Source: Trebonia kvetii
GTDB taxonomy: Bacteria > Actinomycetota > Actinomycetes > Streptosporangiales > Streptosporangiaceae
Reading direction: 5' to 3'
Length of the DNA: 64,000 nt
NCBI RefSeq assembly: GCF_007827045.1
Contig: NZ_RPFW01000001.1
Location: 782,519-846,518, forward strand
Part shown: piece by piece, positions 18,245 through 26,547 of the stretch
Position numbering within the stretch: position 1 is the stretch's first letter
How the letters are laid out: each line of letters starts with the position of its first letter
Program-made: the position numbers and the translations under genes
Notes under the pieces: generated by a model
What the model was told of the DNA's origin: nothing
The model's database searches: none
Seen by the model: only the letters and a program-made list of their open reading frames with translations

Positions 18245-18536
18245 CGCGGTCCCCTCTCAGGTCTTCCGGCTCGCCGGCGTTCCCCTTCACCAGCGCTTTT
18301 GCCTCCTCGCGCTGCATCTGCACGTCACGTCTGCACGGACGTTCTTCACATGCATGCGTTGATGACGGTGCGATGATATCGCGCCCAGTGTCGGTATACG
18401 AGTTTCTAGGAATACTTAGAAGACGGGACAAGTCAGGTCATCCCGTCGAACCTGCCCTGTGCCTGCCCGGGACGCGACGCTTCATGCGGATGAGCACTAT
18501 GCTTCCTTGGGTCAGCGCCTCACGTTAGGGCACCCA

Positions 18537-19076
18537 ATGTTGAAGACACCCGCCAGCGGTCAGGCGGCCTTGGCCGGCCTCGAGAAGCGGCTCACGGGCA
18601 ATGTACCCGACGACTCGGACATCCCCAGCCCGGTGCGCAAGGCCGTGCGGTTCATGCTGGCGGGGGCGGGCGTCACCGTCGTGTTCGCCCTGTTCGAGGT
18701 CATCGTGCTGCTGGCCGACAGGAACTCAATCGGCAACATCAACGGCAAGCCGCCCTCGTCCGCGCAGGTGGGAGAGGCCGTGGTGTTCGTACTTATCGAG
18801 TACGCGATCCTGACCGCGGTCTGGATCATGATGGCCAGGCTGAACAGGGCGGGACGCAGCTGGGGGCGCATCGCGGCATCCGTCCTGTTCGCCATCTCGA
18901 CCTGGCAGCTTTACACGGTCGTCCACTCGGTGGGCGCCGCAAAGTACATCACTGTCGCCGACATCATCTACATCGTCCTCATCTTCGCGATGTGGCTGGC
19001 GGGCATGGGCGCGATCGCCATGCTGTGGCGGCCGGAGTCCAGCATCTACTTCCGGGAACGCACCGCGTTGCGTTAA
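18537..19076 (+). CDS. Four-helix membrane protein, unknown function
   Basis: A 179-residue protein with four hydrophobic segments (about 38-60, 78-100, 112-133, 142-165) after a soluble N-terminus. I do not recognise a named family. It resembles small actinobacterial membrane proteins with paired TM hairpins. ATG at 18537 is used; an upstream GTG at 18459 in frame would add 26 residues. A clear terminator hairpin follows at 19135. Confidence 0.65.
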   Translation: MLKTPASGQAALAGLEKRLTGNVPDDSDIPSPVRKAVRFMLAGAGVTVVFALFEVIVLLADRNSIGNINGKPPSSAQVGEAVVFVLIEYAILTAVWIMMARLNRAGRSWGRIAASVLFAISTWQLYTVVHSVGAAKYITVADIIYIVLIFAMWLAGMGAIAMLWRPESSIYFRERTALR

Positions 19077-19134
19077 GTCCTGTTTTATTGGGGATTTCGT
19101 GAACCAGGTCTCCCGATGACGCGTCTATCTTTAT

Positions 19135-19173
19135 GGGGCCTGGCGTTGGCGGGGCGCCGGGCCCCTTCTTTTT
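19135..19173 (+). terminator. Rho-independent terminator
   Basis: GGGGCCTGGCG (19135-19145) pairs with CGCCGGGCCCC (19155-19165), one T-G wobble, followed by TTCTTTTT. It ends the membrane-protein transcript at 19076. Confidence 0.8.
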
Positions 19174-19385
19174 GCGTCGCGCCTCTTGACGTTGCACCGC
19201 TTGGCGTTGCTCTCGCGACTGCGGTGGCGCGTGCTTTGTTCAGTGCTTGTCGGTTCCTCCCGAATTTTTAGCGTTTGGGCAGGATTCTCTGTCCCCTCTG
19301 GACTAATCAGCGCCGCTGGCGTAAGCAAGGAGAGGACCCTGCTCGTTGCGGGGGTCTAGACCTTAGCTGGGAGGGAGCCGGGGCC

Positions 19386-20183
19386 GTGGCACACGCATGG
19401 ATGCCGGAAGCGGTGCGCATCCGGGCGGAGACTGACGGGGGCCCCCTGCTCGGCGGCGCGCCCCGCGCGGTCTGGCTGACCCTCGGGACCCTGCCCGGCG
19501 CGGTGTCCGTGCAGTCGGCCGCGTCGCGACTGATCAGCGAGCGCAGGCCGTGCCACCTGATCTGGGACCCGATCAGCGGCGACCTCGCCCAGCTCATTTC
19601 CGTGCTGCGGGCCGGGTGCGCGCTCGGCGCGGCGGACCACCTCGACTGGTCGCCGGGGCGAATCGGGGCGCAGGCCGACAACGTGAACGCCGAGGGGCGG
19701 GTGTGCGTGCAGATCGGCGTGCTCGGTCATCCCGCCGAGCCGTTCACCGCCCTTGCTCTTGTCGGCCTTGAGGCCATCGTGGACTGGCTTGACTCCTGGG
19801 GCGTTACCCGGCGGTGGCCTTCGGGGCGGCCGGAGGCCTATCGCGGCAGCAATGGCCGGGCCGGGCGGCGGAACCTAGCGCAGTGGGCGCGCGGCGGGCA
19901 CTTCGGGGCTTCGCAGGTGCCCGGGTGTAACAACGCCGGGCCCGGGGCCATCGACATCGACCGGATCACCGGGGTCACCGGGGTCACCGGGGTCACCGGG
20001 GTCACCGGGGTCACCGGAGTGCCTGGCGTTGCCGGGGTGCCTGAGGTTCCTGAAGTTGCTGGAGCTCGGGCGGTTCCTGAGGTTGCCGGGGTTCCCGGGG
20101 TTCCTGGGCGGCACGGGCTTGCGGCGCGGACTCGAGAGCTGCCGACGTCGCTGGCGGACGCGGCGCTGGCGATTCCGGCGTAG
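19386..20183 (+). CDS. Amidase_2/PGRP-like protein, apparently catalytically inactive, with repeat tail
   Basis: A 265-residue protein. Residues 1-200 resemble the actinobacterial amidase_2-type fold (HLIWDPISGDLAQLI, NAEGRVCVQIGVLG, WLDSWGVTRRWPSGRP, WARGGHFGASQVPG). The usual metal-site segment GHSQVP-N-H-DPG reads GASQVPGCNNAGPG here, so the expected His and Asp ligands are lost. The tail (about 195-240) is GVT repeats grading into GVP/EVP units, encoded by a 9-bp tandem repeat. GTG at 19386 follows GGAGGGAG. It may bind rather than cut peptidoglycan, or be decaying. Confidence 0.6.
   Translation: MAHAWMPEAVRIRAETDGGPLLGGAPRAVWLTLGTLPGAVSVQSAASRLISERRPCHLIWDPISGDLAQLISVLRAGCALGAADHLDWSPGRIGAQADNVNAEGRVCVQIGVLGHPAEPFTALALVGLEAIVDWLDSWGVTRRWPSGRPEAYRGSNGRAGRRNLAQWARGGHFGASQVPGCNNAGPGAIDIDRITGVTGVTGVTGVTGVTGVPGVAGVPEVPEVAGARAVPEVAGVPGVPGRHGLAARTRELPTSLADAALAIPA
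19971..20015 (+). repeat. Five perfect copies of a 9-bp tandem repeat
   Basis: GGGGTCACC occurs five times exactly in tandem and encodes Gly-Val-Thr five times in the tail of the 19386 protein. Looser 9-bp and 12-bp units of the same pattern continue to about 20110. Copy number is likely to vary by slippage without breaking the frame. Confidence 0.9.
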
Positions 20184-20264
20184 CGCTTGCTGACGAAAGC
20201 GGGGCGGACGGGGAGGGAGCCGCAACCGTTCGGCGGCTAGATTTTTGGCTCTAGTCTTGGTGGA

Positions 20265-20900
20265 ATGAACGACCGGCTGGTATGGATCGACTGCGAGATG
20301 ACGGGGCTCGACATCGAGCGGGACGCGTTGATTGAGATCGCGTGCGTGGTAACGGATTCCGAGCTGAACCTGCTTGACGGCGGGATCGACCTGATCATCA
20401 AGCCGCCGGCCGAGGCGCTTGATCAGATGAGCGACGTGGTGCGGGAGATGCACACCACTTCCGGGCTGCTTGCTGACCTCAGTGAGGGGATGACGCTCGC
20501 GGAGGCGTCTGACGCGGTGCTCGCGTATGTGAAACACCACGTGCGCGAGGCGCGGAAAGTACCGCTGTGCGGCAACTCGATCGCCACCGACCGGTGGTTC
20601 ATCGCGCGGGACATGCCTGAGCTTGATAACTGGCTGCACTACCGGATGATCGACGTCTCGTCGGTGAAGGAGCTGGCGCGGCGGTGGTACCCGCGGGTGT
20701 ACTTCGCCTCGCCGGAGAAGCACGGCGGGCACCGGGCGCTTGCCGACATCATCGAGTCGGTGCGGGAGATGCGGTACTACAGGGACGCACTGTTCGTCCC
20801 GCAGCCGGGGCCCGACTCGGCGACGGCGCGGGAGATCGCCGCCCGGTACGCCAGCAAGCCGGCCGGTACCGGGAGCGGCCCTGAGGGCGCCGGCGCTTAG
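20265..20900 (+). CDS. orn: Oligoribonuclease
   Basis: A 211-residue DEDDh exonuclease, nearly full match to Orn. WIDCEMTGLD carries the first acidic pair, CGNSIATDRWF the second Asp, and HRALADIIESVREMRYY the catalytic His and last Asp. It degrades 2-5 nt RNA and pGpG left by other RNases and is usually essential in actinobacteria. The 11 C-terminal residues are a Gly/Ser-rich tail. tRNA-His follows 60 bp later, a synteny seen in several actinobacteria. Confidence 0.96.
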   Translation: MNDRLVWIDCEMTGLDIERDALIEIACVVTDSELNLLDGGIDLIIKPPAEALDQMSDVVREMHTTSGLLADLSEGMTLAEASDAVLAYVKHHVREARKVPLCGNSIATDRWFIARDMPELDNWLHYRMIDVSSVKELARRWYPRVYFASPEKHGGHRALADIIESVREMRYYRDALFVPQPGPDSATAREIAARYASKPAGTGSGPEGAGA

Positions 20901-20960
20901 CGTTCGTTCGCACTGCCGCGGTTCGCTATACTCGTGACAGCCTTCTGCGGACGGCGCATG

Positions 20961-21036
20961 GTGGGTGTAGCTCAGCTGGTAGAGCGCCAGGTTGTGGTCC
21001 TGGATGTCGCGGGTTCAAGTCCCGTCACTCACCCCA
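20961..21036 (+). tRNA. tRNA-His (GTG anticodon)
   Basis: A 7-bp acceptor stem (GTGGGTG at 20961 with CACTCAC at 21026-21032, one G-T pair) and an anticodon arm CCAGG-TTGTGGT-CCTGG with GTG. The T arm is CGGG-TTCAAGT-CCCG. C73 is encoded at 21033 and CCA at 21034-21036. The base before the stem (20960) is G, the G-1 expected to pair with C73 in tRNA-His. Confidence 0.97.
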
Positions 21037-21158
21037 TGTTGCAAGGCGGGTGACCTGCAGTTTTAGCAGGTCACCTACGTCCCGGGTCACGGCGGCCCGG
21101 GCCGCGTCGAATGTCGGCTGTATCGCGGTGACCAGGTACAGCAAGGCCACGAGGGCCG

Positions 21159-21418
21159 GTGCGGTTCTGCACAAATCCGGCTGACGATCCCACCTGGATC
21201 GTCTCGGGTTCGTCCCTCACCGGCCCCTGGGACATCACGCTGGCCCGCTCGGTCCGCTGTCCCGGCCTCTACGCTCCCCGCCTGGTTCGCGGCGCTGCTG
21301 GCGGCTGGCACCTCATCGGTTTTGTCGCCGGCCCCGCCACCGGCTTCGTCGGTGAACTGTCGATCCCGTCCCGGTCAGCTACGCGGAGGCCACCGGCCCC
21401 ACGTGCGACGTTGTGATG
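21159..21418 (+). pseudogene. C-terminal remnant of a GH32/GH43-like glycoside hydrolase
   Basis: The frame reads TWIVSGSSLTGPWDITLAR and LYAPRLVR, then WHLIGFV and FVGELS, resembling the C-terminal part of family 32-type (sucrose/fructan) hydrolases. After GELS the true sequence continues in another frame (DPVPVSYAEATG to TGA at about 21420), so one base is missing near 21362. The N-terminal catalytic part is absent. It lies about 120 bp after tRNA-His, at the edge of the decayed region. Confidence 0.6.
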
Positions 21419-22099
21419 TCACCCTGACCGCGACCGGATTCGACCCGACGGCTCGTCACATCGCCAGTTCCAGCGCGGTAACGCGACGGGTCCGGGCGCC
21501 AGGCCGCTGATGATGGTCTTGATAATCGAGTGGTAGGTGGCCTCGGGGTCGGGGGTGGGCACGAGGCCCCTGAGCTCGGACGCGACCGCGCCGTGCACCG
21601 CGCTCCAGATCTGCCGGGCGGCCTCGACCGCGTCCGGGGCGGCGAGCACTCCGGCCGCGGCCGCCAGTTCCACGGTGCGGACCAGCGCCCCGAAAGCCGC
21701 GATCGCGTGTTCCCCGACCTTGGCCGACTCGCGGCCGCGCGGGATGGCATCCTGGAACATGATCGCGTGGAGGTGCCTGTTGCCGAGCGCGAAGATTCGG
21801 TACCGCAGGCCGCAGTTGTACAGCCGGGCGGCCAGGTCCGGCTCGTCGCCGGCATCGATGGCGGCGCGCAGCCGGTCGAAGCCCTCGATCAGCAGGGCGT
21901 CGACCAGGCCGTCCTTGCCGCCGAGCCTGCTGTAGAGGCCCATCGGGGCGACGCCCGCCTCCGCCGCAACCGCGCGGACGGTCAGCCCGCCGGGGCCGTC
22001 CCTGACCAGGACCGCCTCGGCCGCCGCCAGCAGTTCCCGCTCGACCTCGGCGCTGGGCGTCCGACTGCGCCGCGCCAGCGCCGCACCCGCCTTGCTCAT
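21419..22099 (-). CDS. TetR-family transcriptional regulator
   Basis: A 226-residue TetR protein with helix-turn-helix LTVRAVAAEAGVAPMGLYSRLGGKDGLVDALL and a TetR_C-type ligand domain (FALGNRHLHAIMFQDAIP, QIWSAVHGAVASELRGLVP). ATG at 22099 was chosen because an in-frame upstream start runs into the large palindrome at 22138. The palindrome is 39 bp upstream of the start and is the likely autoregulatory operator. Only a thiolase remnant and a hydrolase lie on the other side, so the original target may be lost. Confidence 0.9.
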   Translation of the reverse strand: MSKAGAALARRSRTPSAEVERELLAAAEAVLVRDGPGGLTVRAVAAEAGVAPMGLYSRLGGKDGLVDALLIEGFDRLRAAIDAGDEPDLAARLYNCGLRYRIFALGNRHLHAIMFQDAIPRGRESAKVGEHAIAAFGALVRTVELAAAAGVLAAPDAVEAARQIWSAVHGAVASELRGLVPTPDPEATYHSIIKTIISGLAPGPVALPRWNWRCDEPSGRIRSRSG

Positions 22100-22137
22100 G
22101 GAAATCGTCTCCAGGACCCGCCTTCTAGGCCTCCTGC

Positions 22138-22183
22138 AATTATAGGACACCGTAACATAATTATGTTACGGTGTCCTATAATT
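22138..22183. promoter_or_regulatory. Perfect 46-bp palindrome, probable TetR operator
   Basis: All 46 bases form an exact self-complementary sequence with an AT-rich centre (core GTAACATAATTATGTTAC) and flanks ATAGGACACC/GGTGTCCTAT. It is about twice the length of a usual TetR operator, so two stacked dimers or overlapping promoters are possible. It sits between the TetR gene start (22099, minus strand) and the remnant at 22295 (plus strand). Confidence 0.85.
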
Positions 22184-22294
22184 CCGGCTTCGGCAAGCAC
22201 CGGCCACCAAGCCCCGGGCAGCGGATGGCCACCGGTCTGCGGCCAGCCCGAGGAGCACCCGAGCATCATGGTTCTCACCTGCCGAGTTGAATAA

Positions 22295-22509
22295 TGAGGC
22301 TTGACCTTCGCCGCCCGGGGAGTCATCGCCGGGGCTTACGACGTGAACGTCCATGGTGGCGCCGGATCGGTCATCTGCTCGGCGCGAGCGGGGCACGCCT
22401 CATGCCGACGCTGCTGTCGGCCCTAGAGCAGCATGGCGGACCGTTCGGGTTGCAGACGATGTGCACGGCAGGCAGTACGGCCAACACTACAGTCACCGAG
22501 CGCCTCTGA
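22295..22509 (+). pseudogene. Thiolase (acetyl-CoA acyltransferase) remnant
   Basis: Two frames combine to give AARGVIAGAYDV and VNVHGG, then, after a frameshift near 22370, GHLLGASGARLMPTLLSAL and GLQTMCTAGSTANTTVTERL. The last part is the usual thiolase C-terminus (GHPLGASGAR and a C-x-G motif). GVIAGAYDV resembles an earlier thiolase segment, so an internal deletion may have joined two distant parts. It is not functional. It may have been the divergent target of the TetR at 21419. Confidence 0.65.
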
Positions 22510-22597
22510 CGGTTCGCGGTCCGCGCCCCTGATCTGTTCGCGCCGATCAGGGGCGCAACCGTCTCCGGCCGGCGATTCCAGGCACCCGGTTATTTGC

Positions 22598-22649
22598 CCA
22601 TCGGAAACCGATCGGTTTACACTGTGGAGAACCGATCGGTTTCCGATGG
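22598..22649 (+). promoter_or_regulatory. Paired AACCGATCGGTT operators upstream of the hydrolase operon
   Basis: Two palindromes, AACCGATCGGTT at 22606-22617 and 22630-22641, have centres 24 bp apart. They lie in larger perfect 20-bp inverted arms (22598-22617 against 22630-22649) with a 12-bp spacer. They are 42 bp before the hydrolase start. The same element recurs at 26276-26321 and 30202-30221, the latter before a TetR gene. Confidence 0.8.
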
Positions 22650-22690
22650 ACGGCACCGACGGGTTACGGCTTTGCAGCGAGGAGACGAAC

Positions 22691-23572
22691 ATGCCGTTGA
22701 CCACCAGCACCGAGCCCGGAATCAGAATCCCCGGAACCACTAGCCACTTCCTCGACCCGACCGGGTCACGCGACCAAGGGCAAGGCCGGCTGCGCTACCT
22801 CACCGGCGGCAGCGGCGCGCCGCTGGTCCTGCTGCACACCGTGCGCACACAGGCCGAGCACTTCCGCAACGTCATCCCGCTGGTCCAGCAGAGGTACACC
22901 GTGTACGCGCTCGACCTGCCGGGAATGGGCTACTCGCAGATCGTGCCCGGCGCCTCCTACGACGAGCCCGCCATGCGGGACGCCGTCAGGCGGCTGCTCA
23001 CCCAGCTCGACCTGCGTGACGTGACCCTGCTCGGAGAATCGATGGGGGCCGTGCTCGCCCTCACCGCGGCGGCCGACCTGCGCGACCGGGTCCGCCGCGT
23101 GGTGGCGGTCAACGCCTACGACTACCCCGGCGGAATCGCCAGGTCCAGTCTCCTGGCCCGGCTGATCATTACCGGCGTCATCGCGCCCGGGGCGGGCCCG
23201 CTGCTCGCCGGACTGGAACCAAAGCCCGTCATGCGCGCCATCCTGTCCGGCGGCCTCGCCGACCGGACCGCACTGCGCGAGGACTACCTGAACGAGCTCC
23301 TCAGCGTCGGCCGCCACCCGGGCTACCCGGCGGTCGCCCGCGGCGTGTACCGCAACCTTCCCAGCCTCATCGCGGCCCGCGGCCGCTACGCCGAGGTCAC
23401 CGCACCGATCCACCTCATCTACGGGGAGAAGGACTGGTCCCGCCCGTCAGACCGGCAGGCCAACAAGCAGTTGCTTCCCCGCGCCGAGTTCACCCAGGTC
23501 CCGGACGCCAGCCACTTCATCGCCCTGGAACGGCCTGACGTGCCGGCCAACCTGCTGAACTCGGTCGCATGA
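22691..23572 (+). CDS. Alpha/beta-fold hydrolase
   Basis: A 293-residue alpha/beta hydrolase. GSGAPLVLLHTVRTQAEHFRNVI covers the oxyanion region. The nucleophile elbow is LLGESMGAVLAL, the acid lies near HLIYGEKDWSRPSD, and the base is in PDASHFIALERP. It may act on small esters or lactones, but the substrate is unknown. ATG at 22691 follows GGAGACGAAC. The start of the SDR gene overlaps its stop by 4 bp, so the two form an operon under the paired AACCGATCGGTT operators. Confidence 0.85.
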   Translation: MPLTTSTEPGIRIPGTTSHFLDPTGSRDQGQGRLRYLTGGSGAPLVLLHTVRTQAEHFRNVIPLVQQRYTVYALDLPGMGYSQIVPGASYDEPAMRDAVRRLLTQLDLRDVTLLGESMGAVLALTAAADLRDRVRRVVAVNAYDYPGGIARSSLLARLIITGVIAPGAGPLLAGLEPKPVMRAILSGGLADRTALREDYLNELLSVGRHPGYPAVARGVYRNLPSLIAARGRYAEVTAPIHLIYGEKDWSRPSDRQANKQLLPRAEFTQVPDASHFIALERPDVPANLLNSVA

Positions 23573-24559
23573 GCAGCGACACCCCACCGGCCCCGCCGGC
23601 CGGCCATGCAGCCAGGCCGGCAGCACCCGCGGCCCTCATCACCGGCTGCTCCAGCGGGATCGGGCAGCCACCGCGCTGCGCCTGCACGTCGCGGGCTTCA
23701 CGTGTACGCGACGGCCCGGCAGCCCGAATCGCTAGCCGGACTGGCCGCCGCCGGGATCACGACCCTGCGGCTGGACGTTACCGACGAGGCGTCGATGACC
23801 GCCGTGGCCGACCGGATTACCGCCGCGCACGGCGGGGTCGCGGTCCTGGTCAACAACGCCGGGTTCGAGCTCGCCGGACCGGTCGAGGAGGTGCCGCCGG
23901 CTGAGGCCCGCCGCCAGTTCGAGGTCAACTTCTTCGGCCTGGCCCGGCTCACCCAGCTCGTCATCCCCGGCATGCGCGAGCGCGGCGCCGGGACGATCAT
24001 CAACCTGTCCTCGGTGTTCGGCCGCTTCGCCATCCCCGGCAACGCCTACTACGCCGCCAGCAAGCACGCCGTCGCCGCATTCACCGACGCGCTGCGGCTG
24101 GAACTGGCCGGCTTCGGCATCCGCGCCGTCCTCATCGAGTCCACCGCCGCCCGCACCAGCCTCCATGCCAACATCGCGTGGGCCGAGAACCAAGGAGGCG
24201 AATCCTACGCCGGCTTCTACGCGGATCTAGCTGACTGGTATGCGCGCACCTACACCGGGCCGCCCCGCAATATGGCCGGACGCCTCGCGGTCAGCGCCGA
24301 CGACGTCGCCGCTGCGATCGCCCGCGCCGCCACCGCCCGCCACCCCCGCGCCCGCTACCAGGTCGGAACCCTCGCCCGCGCGCTGTTCGCCCTCCGCCGA
24401 TGGCTGCCCGCACCCGCCTTCGACGCCTTCGTCCGCACTCAGTTCCCCAACCCCGCCCGCCCGGGCGCCGCCGCCACCGCAGAGCGACAGCAGCTCCTCA
24501 CCTCGGCCGCTGGAACTCAGCCGTCAAGAAACCCCGGTGACATCCCGCGAGGAAGATGA
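23569..24559 (+). pseudogene. Short-chain dehydrogenase/reductase, frameshifted
   Basis: An SDR whose N-terminus (AALITGCSSGIGQ, the TGxxxGIG cofactor loop) and body (VLVNNAGFEL, NLSSVFGRF, YYAASKHAVAAF with the catalytic Tyr/Lys) lie in different frames. Two single-base losses near 23668 and 23697 would restore AT-ALRLHVAGFHVYATAR. Apart from these the protein looks normal, with C-terminal DVAAAIARAATA. It starts at ATG 23569 in a 4-bp overlap with the hydrolase gene. Either recent decay or sequencing error explains the shifts. Confidence 0.75.
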
Positions 24560-24595
24560 CTCTGATGACCCGCCGCTGAGGCGACTGTTCAGCGC

Positions 24596-25020
24596 CCTCG
24601 CACCGGGAGCGCGCCGGGTGCGAAGAAACCGGACGGCTGGCCGGCGAGCAGGCCGCGCTGCAGCGGGTCGCCGCGCTGGTGGCCAGGGCCGCCGCCCCGG
24701 AGGAGATCTACCGTGCGGTGGCCGAGGAACTGGCACGGCTGTCGGCGGCGGGCATCGCGGTGGTTCTGCGATACGAGACCGACGGCACCGCGACCGTGCT
24801 CGGCGGCTGGAGCGGCACCGGGATGCCCGCAGTCACCGGCAGGCGGCTGGCGGTGGAAGGGGAGGGCATCGCCGAGTCGGTGCTGCGCGCCGGCCGGCCA
24901 GCGCGGGACACGCGGTTCGCCGGTGCGCCTGGGTCGATGACGGACTTGCTGCGGCGCGCCGGCATGCGGGCGGTCACCGGCAGCCCGGTCGTCGCCGGCG
25001 GCCGGCTGTGGGGGTGGTAA
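24596..25020 (+). pseudogene. GAF-domain fragment of a sensor kinase-like protein
   Basis: The visible frame reads LAGEQAALQRVAALVA, EIYRAVAEELARLSAAGIAVVLRYETDGTATVLGGW and AVTGSPVVAGGRLWGW then stop. This is the GAF domain common in actinobacterial histidine kinases, where the last motif normally continues GRLWGVVI. That continuation appears in another frame after GRLWG, so a base is missing near 25010 and the kinase part is absent. No start codon is evident. Confidence 0.6.
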
Positions 25021-25119
25021 TTTGGCCGGGCACCGCCGCGCACCAGCGACCGTCGTCCCGGGCACGGCCAGCTCACGGCCTTCGGGTATTGACACTGAGC
25101 CGCCATGCCGCTCACCCGT

Positions 25120-26146
25120 TTACAACCTGCCCGTCCTGAAATCAGCACTGCTCTTAAGAATCGCAGAGTCTACGCTCCAGTTCTCCGGCTGGACCCTCTC
25201 CCAGAGACTACCCTTGCCTAGTTCCCTTCCGAGCCGGTCTTCCCGGCGGAACCACTGCTCGGCACTTCTGATCCTGTTGGGGTGAATTTCGTCGAGCAGG
25301 GCGTAATCCCTGGTGATGATTCCGTGTTTCCACATATTCCAGAAGCCCGTGAAATTGTCGCGGAAGCTCATGGTGCTCTTGTCATTGGGATCGGCGTTGT
25401 ATCCGGCAGGGTGATCAGCAAGCCCCTTCAGGTCCGGACTGTTCCAGTACGTGTCCAGGTCAGTGTCGACGTACCGTGCCGGATGCCCGGTGACCTTCTC
25501 GAATGCCGCAGCCATATCGGCATAGGTCATGTTCGATAGCGACTTCGAGGTCCATGCCATTAGCCAGCTCTGGATGGTCGAAGAGCCAGCGAACGTAGAA
25601 TCCGCAATCATCGAGAGCCACGTGGGGAACGGCTCCCTCGCCGAGCGGGACCCGCCACGTGACGACACCGTCCTCGATGCTGGGAGTCATGGGCGTGAGC
25701 GGCGAGATCGCCATCTCAATATAGGGACCTGAAGTGAAGACCGCTTAGTGACCGGTGCGGAATCTGGAATCGTAGCCCGATTTCTTGAGGACGTAGTCGA
25801 GGTTTCCGTAGACGAAGAACTTGATTCCTTCCTCAATCGCTATCTCGTAACTGCGGATGGCCCAGTAGGTCTCGGTTTTCTCGCCGGTGTTGAACCCGTC
25901 GATGTTGATGAATGCCCCGTCGCAGCCGCGAAATCCTTCGCGCAGCACGTCCTCGTCGGCGAACGATCCTTCGAGGATGGAGACGTTGCCGAGCGCGAGG
26001 AGGGCCTGGGCTCGGGGGGAGGCAGGATCCCGGGTGAGGACCCGCACGGAGTACTTCTTGTCGGCGACGAGATCGCGGATGACGGGTATCCCTTGAGCCC
26101 CTGTGCCGCCTATGACGAAGATGGTGGAGGTGGCATGAGAAGGCAT
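25120..26146 (-). pseudogene. NmrA-family NAD(P)-binding protein, broken
   Basis: Fragments of one NmrA-like Rossmann protein: the N-terminus from 26146 has IFVIGGTGAQGIPVIRDLV and SVRVLTRDP. The next part (25750-25460) has MAISPLTPMTPSIEDGVVTW and VPHVALDDCGFYV, and the last part (25668-25120) has TYADMAAAFEKVTGHPARYV and WKHGIITRDYALLDEI. A stop (TAA near 25743) follows RTGH, where a stretch of residues also appears deleted. A 2-base shift lies near 25520. Two AACCGATCGGTT-type operators stand upstream at 26276-26321. Confidence 0.75.
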
Positions 26147-26275
26147 CGCTTTGACTCCAGAGGTTGAGTAGGTACGCGATGGACGCGGGCGCGTTCGGGA
26201 CTGATCTGCGCATCAGCCTGGCGATCAACGACACCGGCCGGCTGACGCTGCGCCGGTGCCCGTGGGCGATGGACC

Positions 26276-26321
26276 TTGGAAACCGATCGGTTTCTAGCAG
26301 AGTACACCGATCGGTTTTCAA
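26276..26321 (-). promoter_or_regulatory. Paired ACCGATCGGT operators upstream of the NmrA-like gene
   Basis: AAACCGATCGGTTT at 26280-26293 and ACCGATCGGT at 26306-26315 have centres 24 bp apart, the same spacing as at 22611/22635. The wider arms TTGGAAACCGATCGGT and ACCGATCGGTTTTCAA are inverted repeats with one mismatch. The pair is about 130 bp before the NmrA-like start at 26146. Confidence 0.75.
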
Positions 26322-26547
26322 ATGGCAAGCGCCTGGGTTCGCCTCAGGCGCCGCGTGAGCGTGCCCTTAAGCCGGGCACGCAACCGGCTCACTTCGCTGC
26401 GACACGGCACTCGATACGGTCAAGAAGAGCAGCTTGGGCCCGCAAGCCGAAGATCATCGCACGCCCGGAGACCCAGACGGGCTGGCCTGGCACTGAACCG
26501 GGACCGCGCTCTCCAGGGCATCCGCCCGCGTAACAGAGTGCACCGGG
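26322..26547. other. Short stretch without a gene
   Basis: Nothing recognisable lies between the operator pair and the end of the 4Fe-4S pseudogene. Minus-strand sequence here is only the out-of-frame tail of that pseudogene. Confidence 0.4.

Noticed and set aside
18234..18431. Small minus-strand frame upstream of the XRE gene
   Set aside because: No ribosome site or recognised motif; likely part of the regulator leader.
19971..20110. Possible CRISPR-like or other short repeat array
   Set aside because: The repeats are 9 bp, contiguous and in frame; no spacers.
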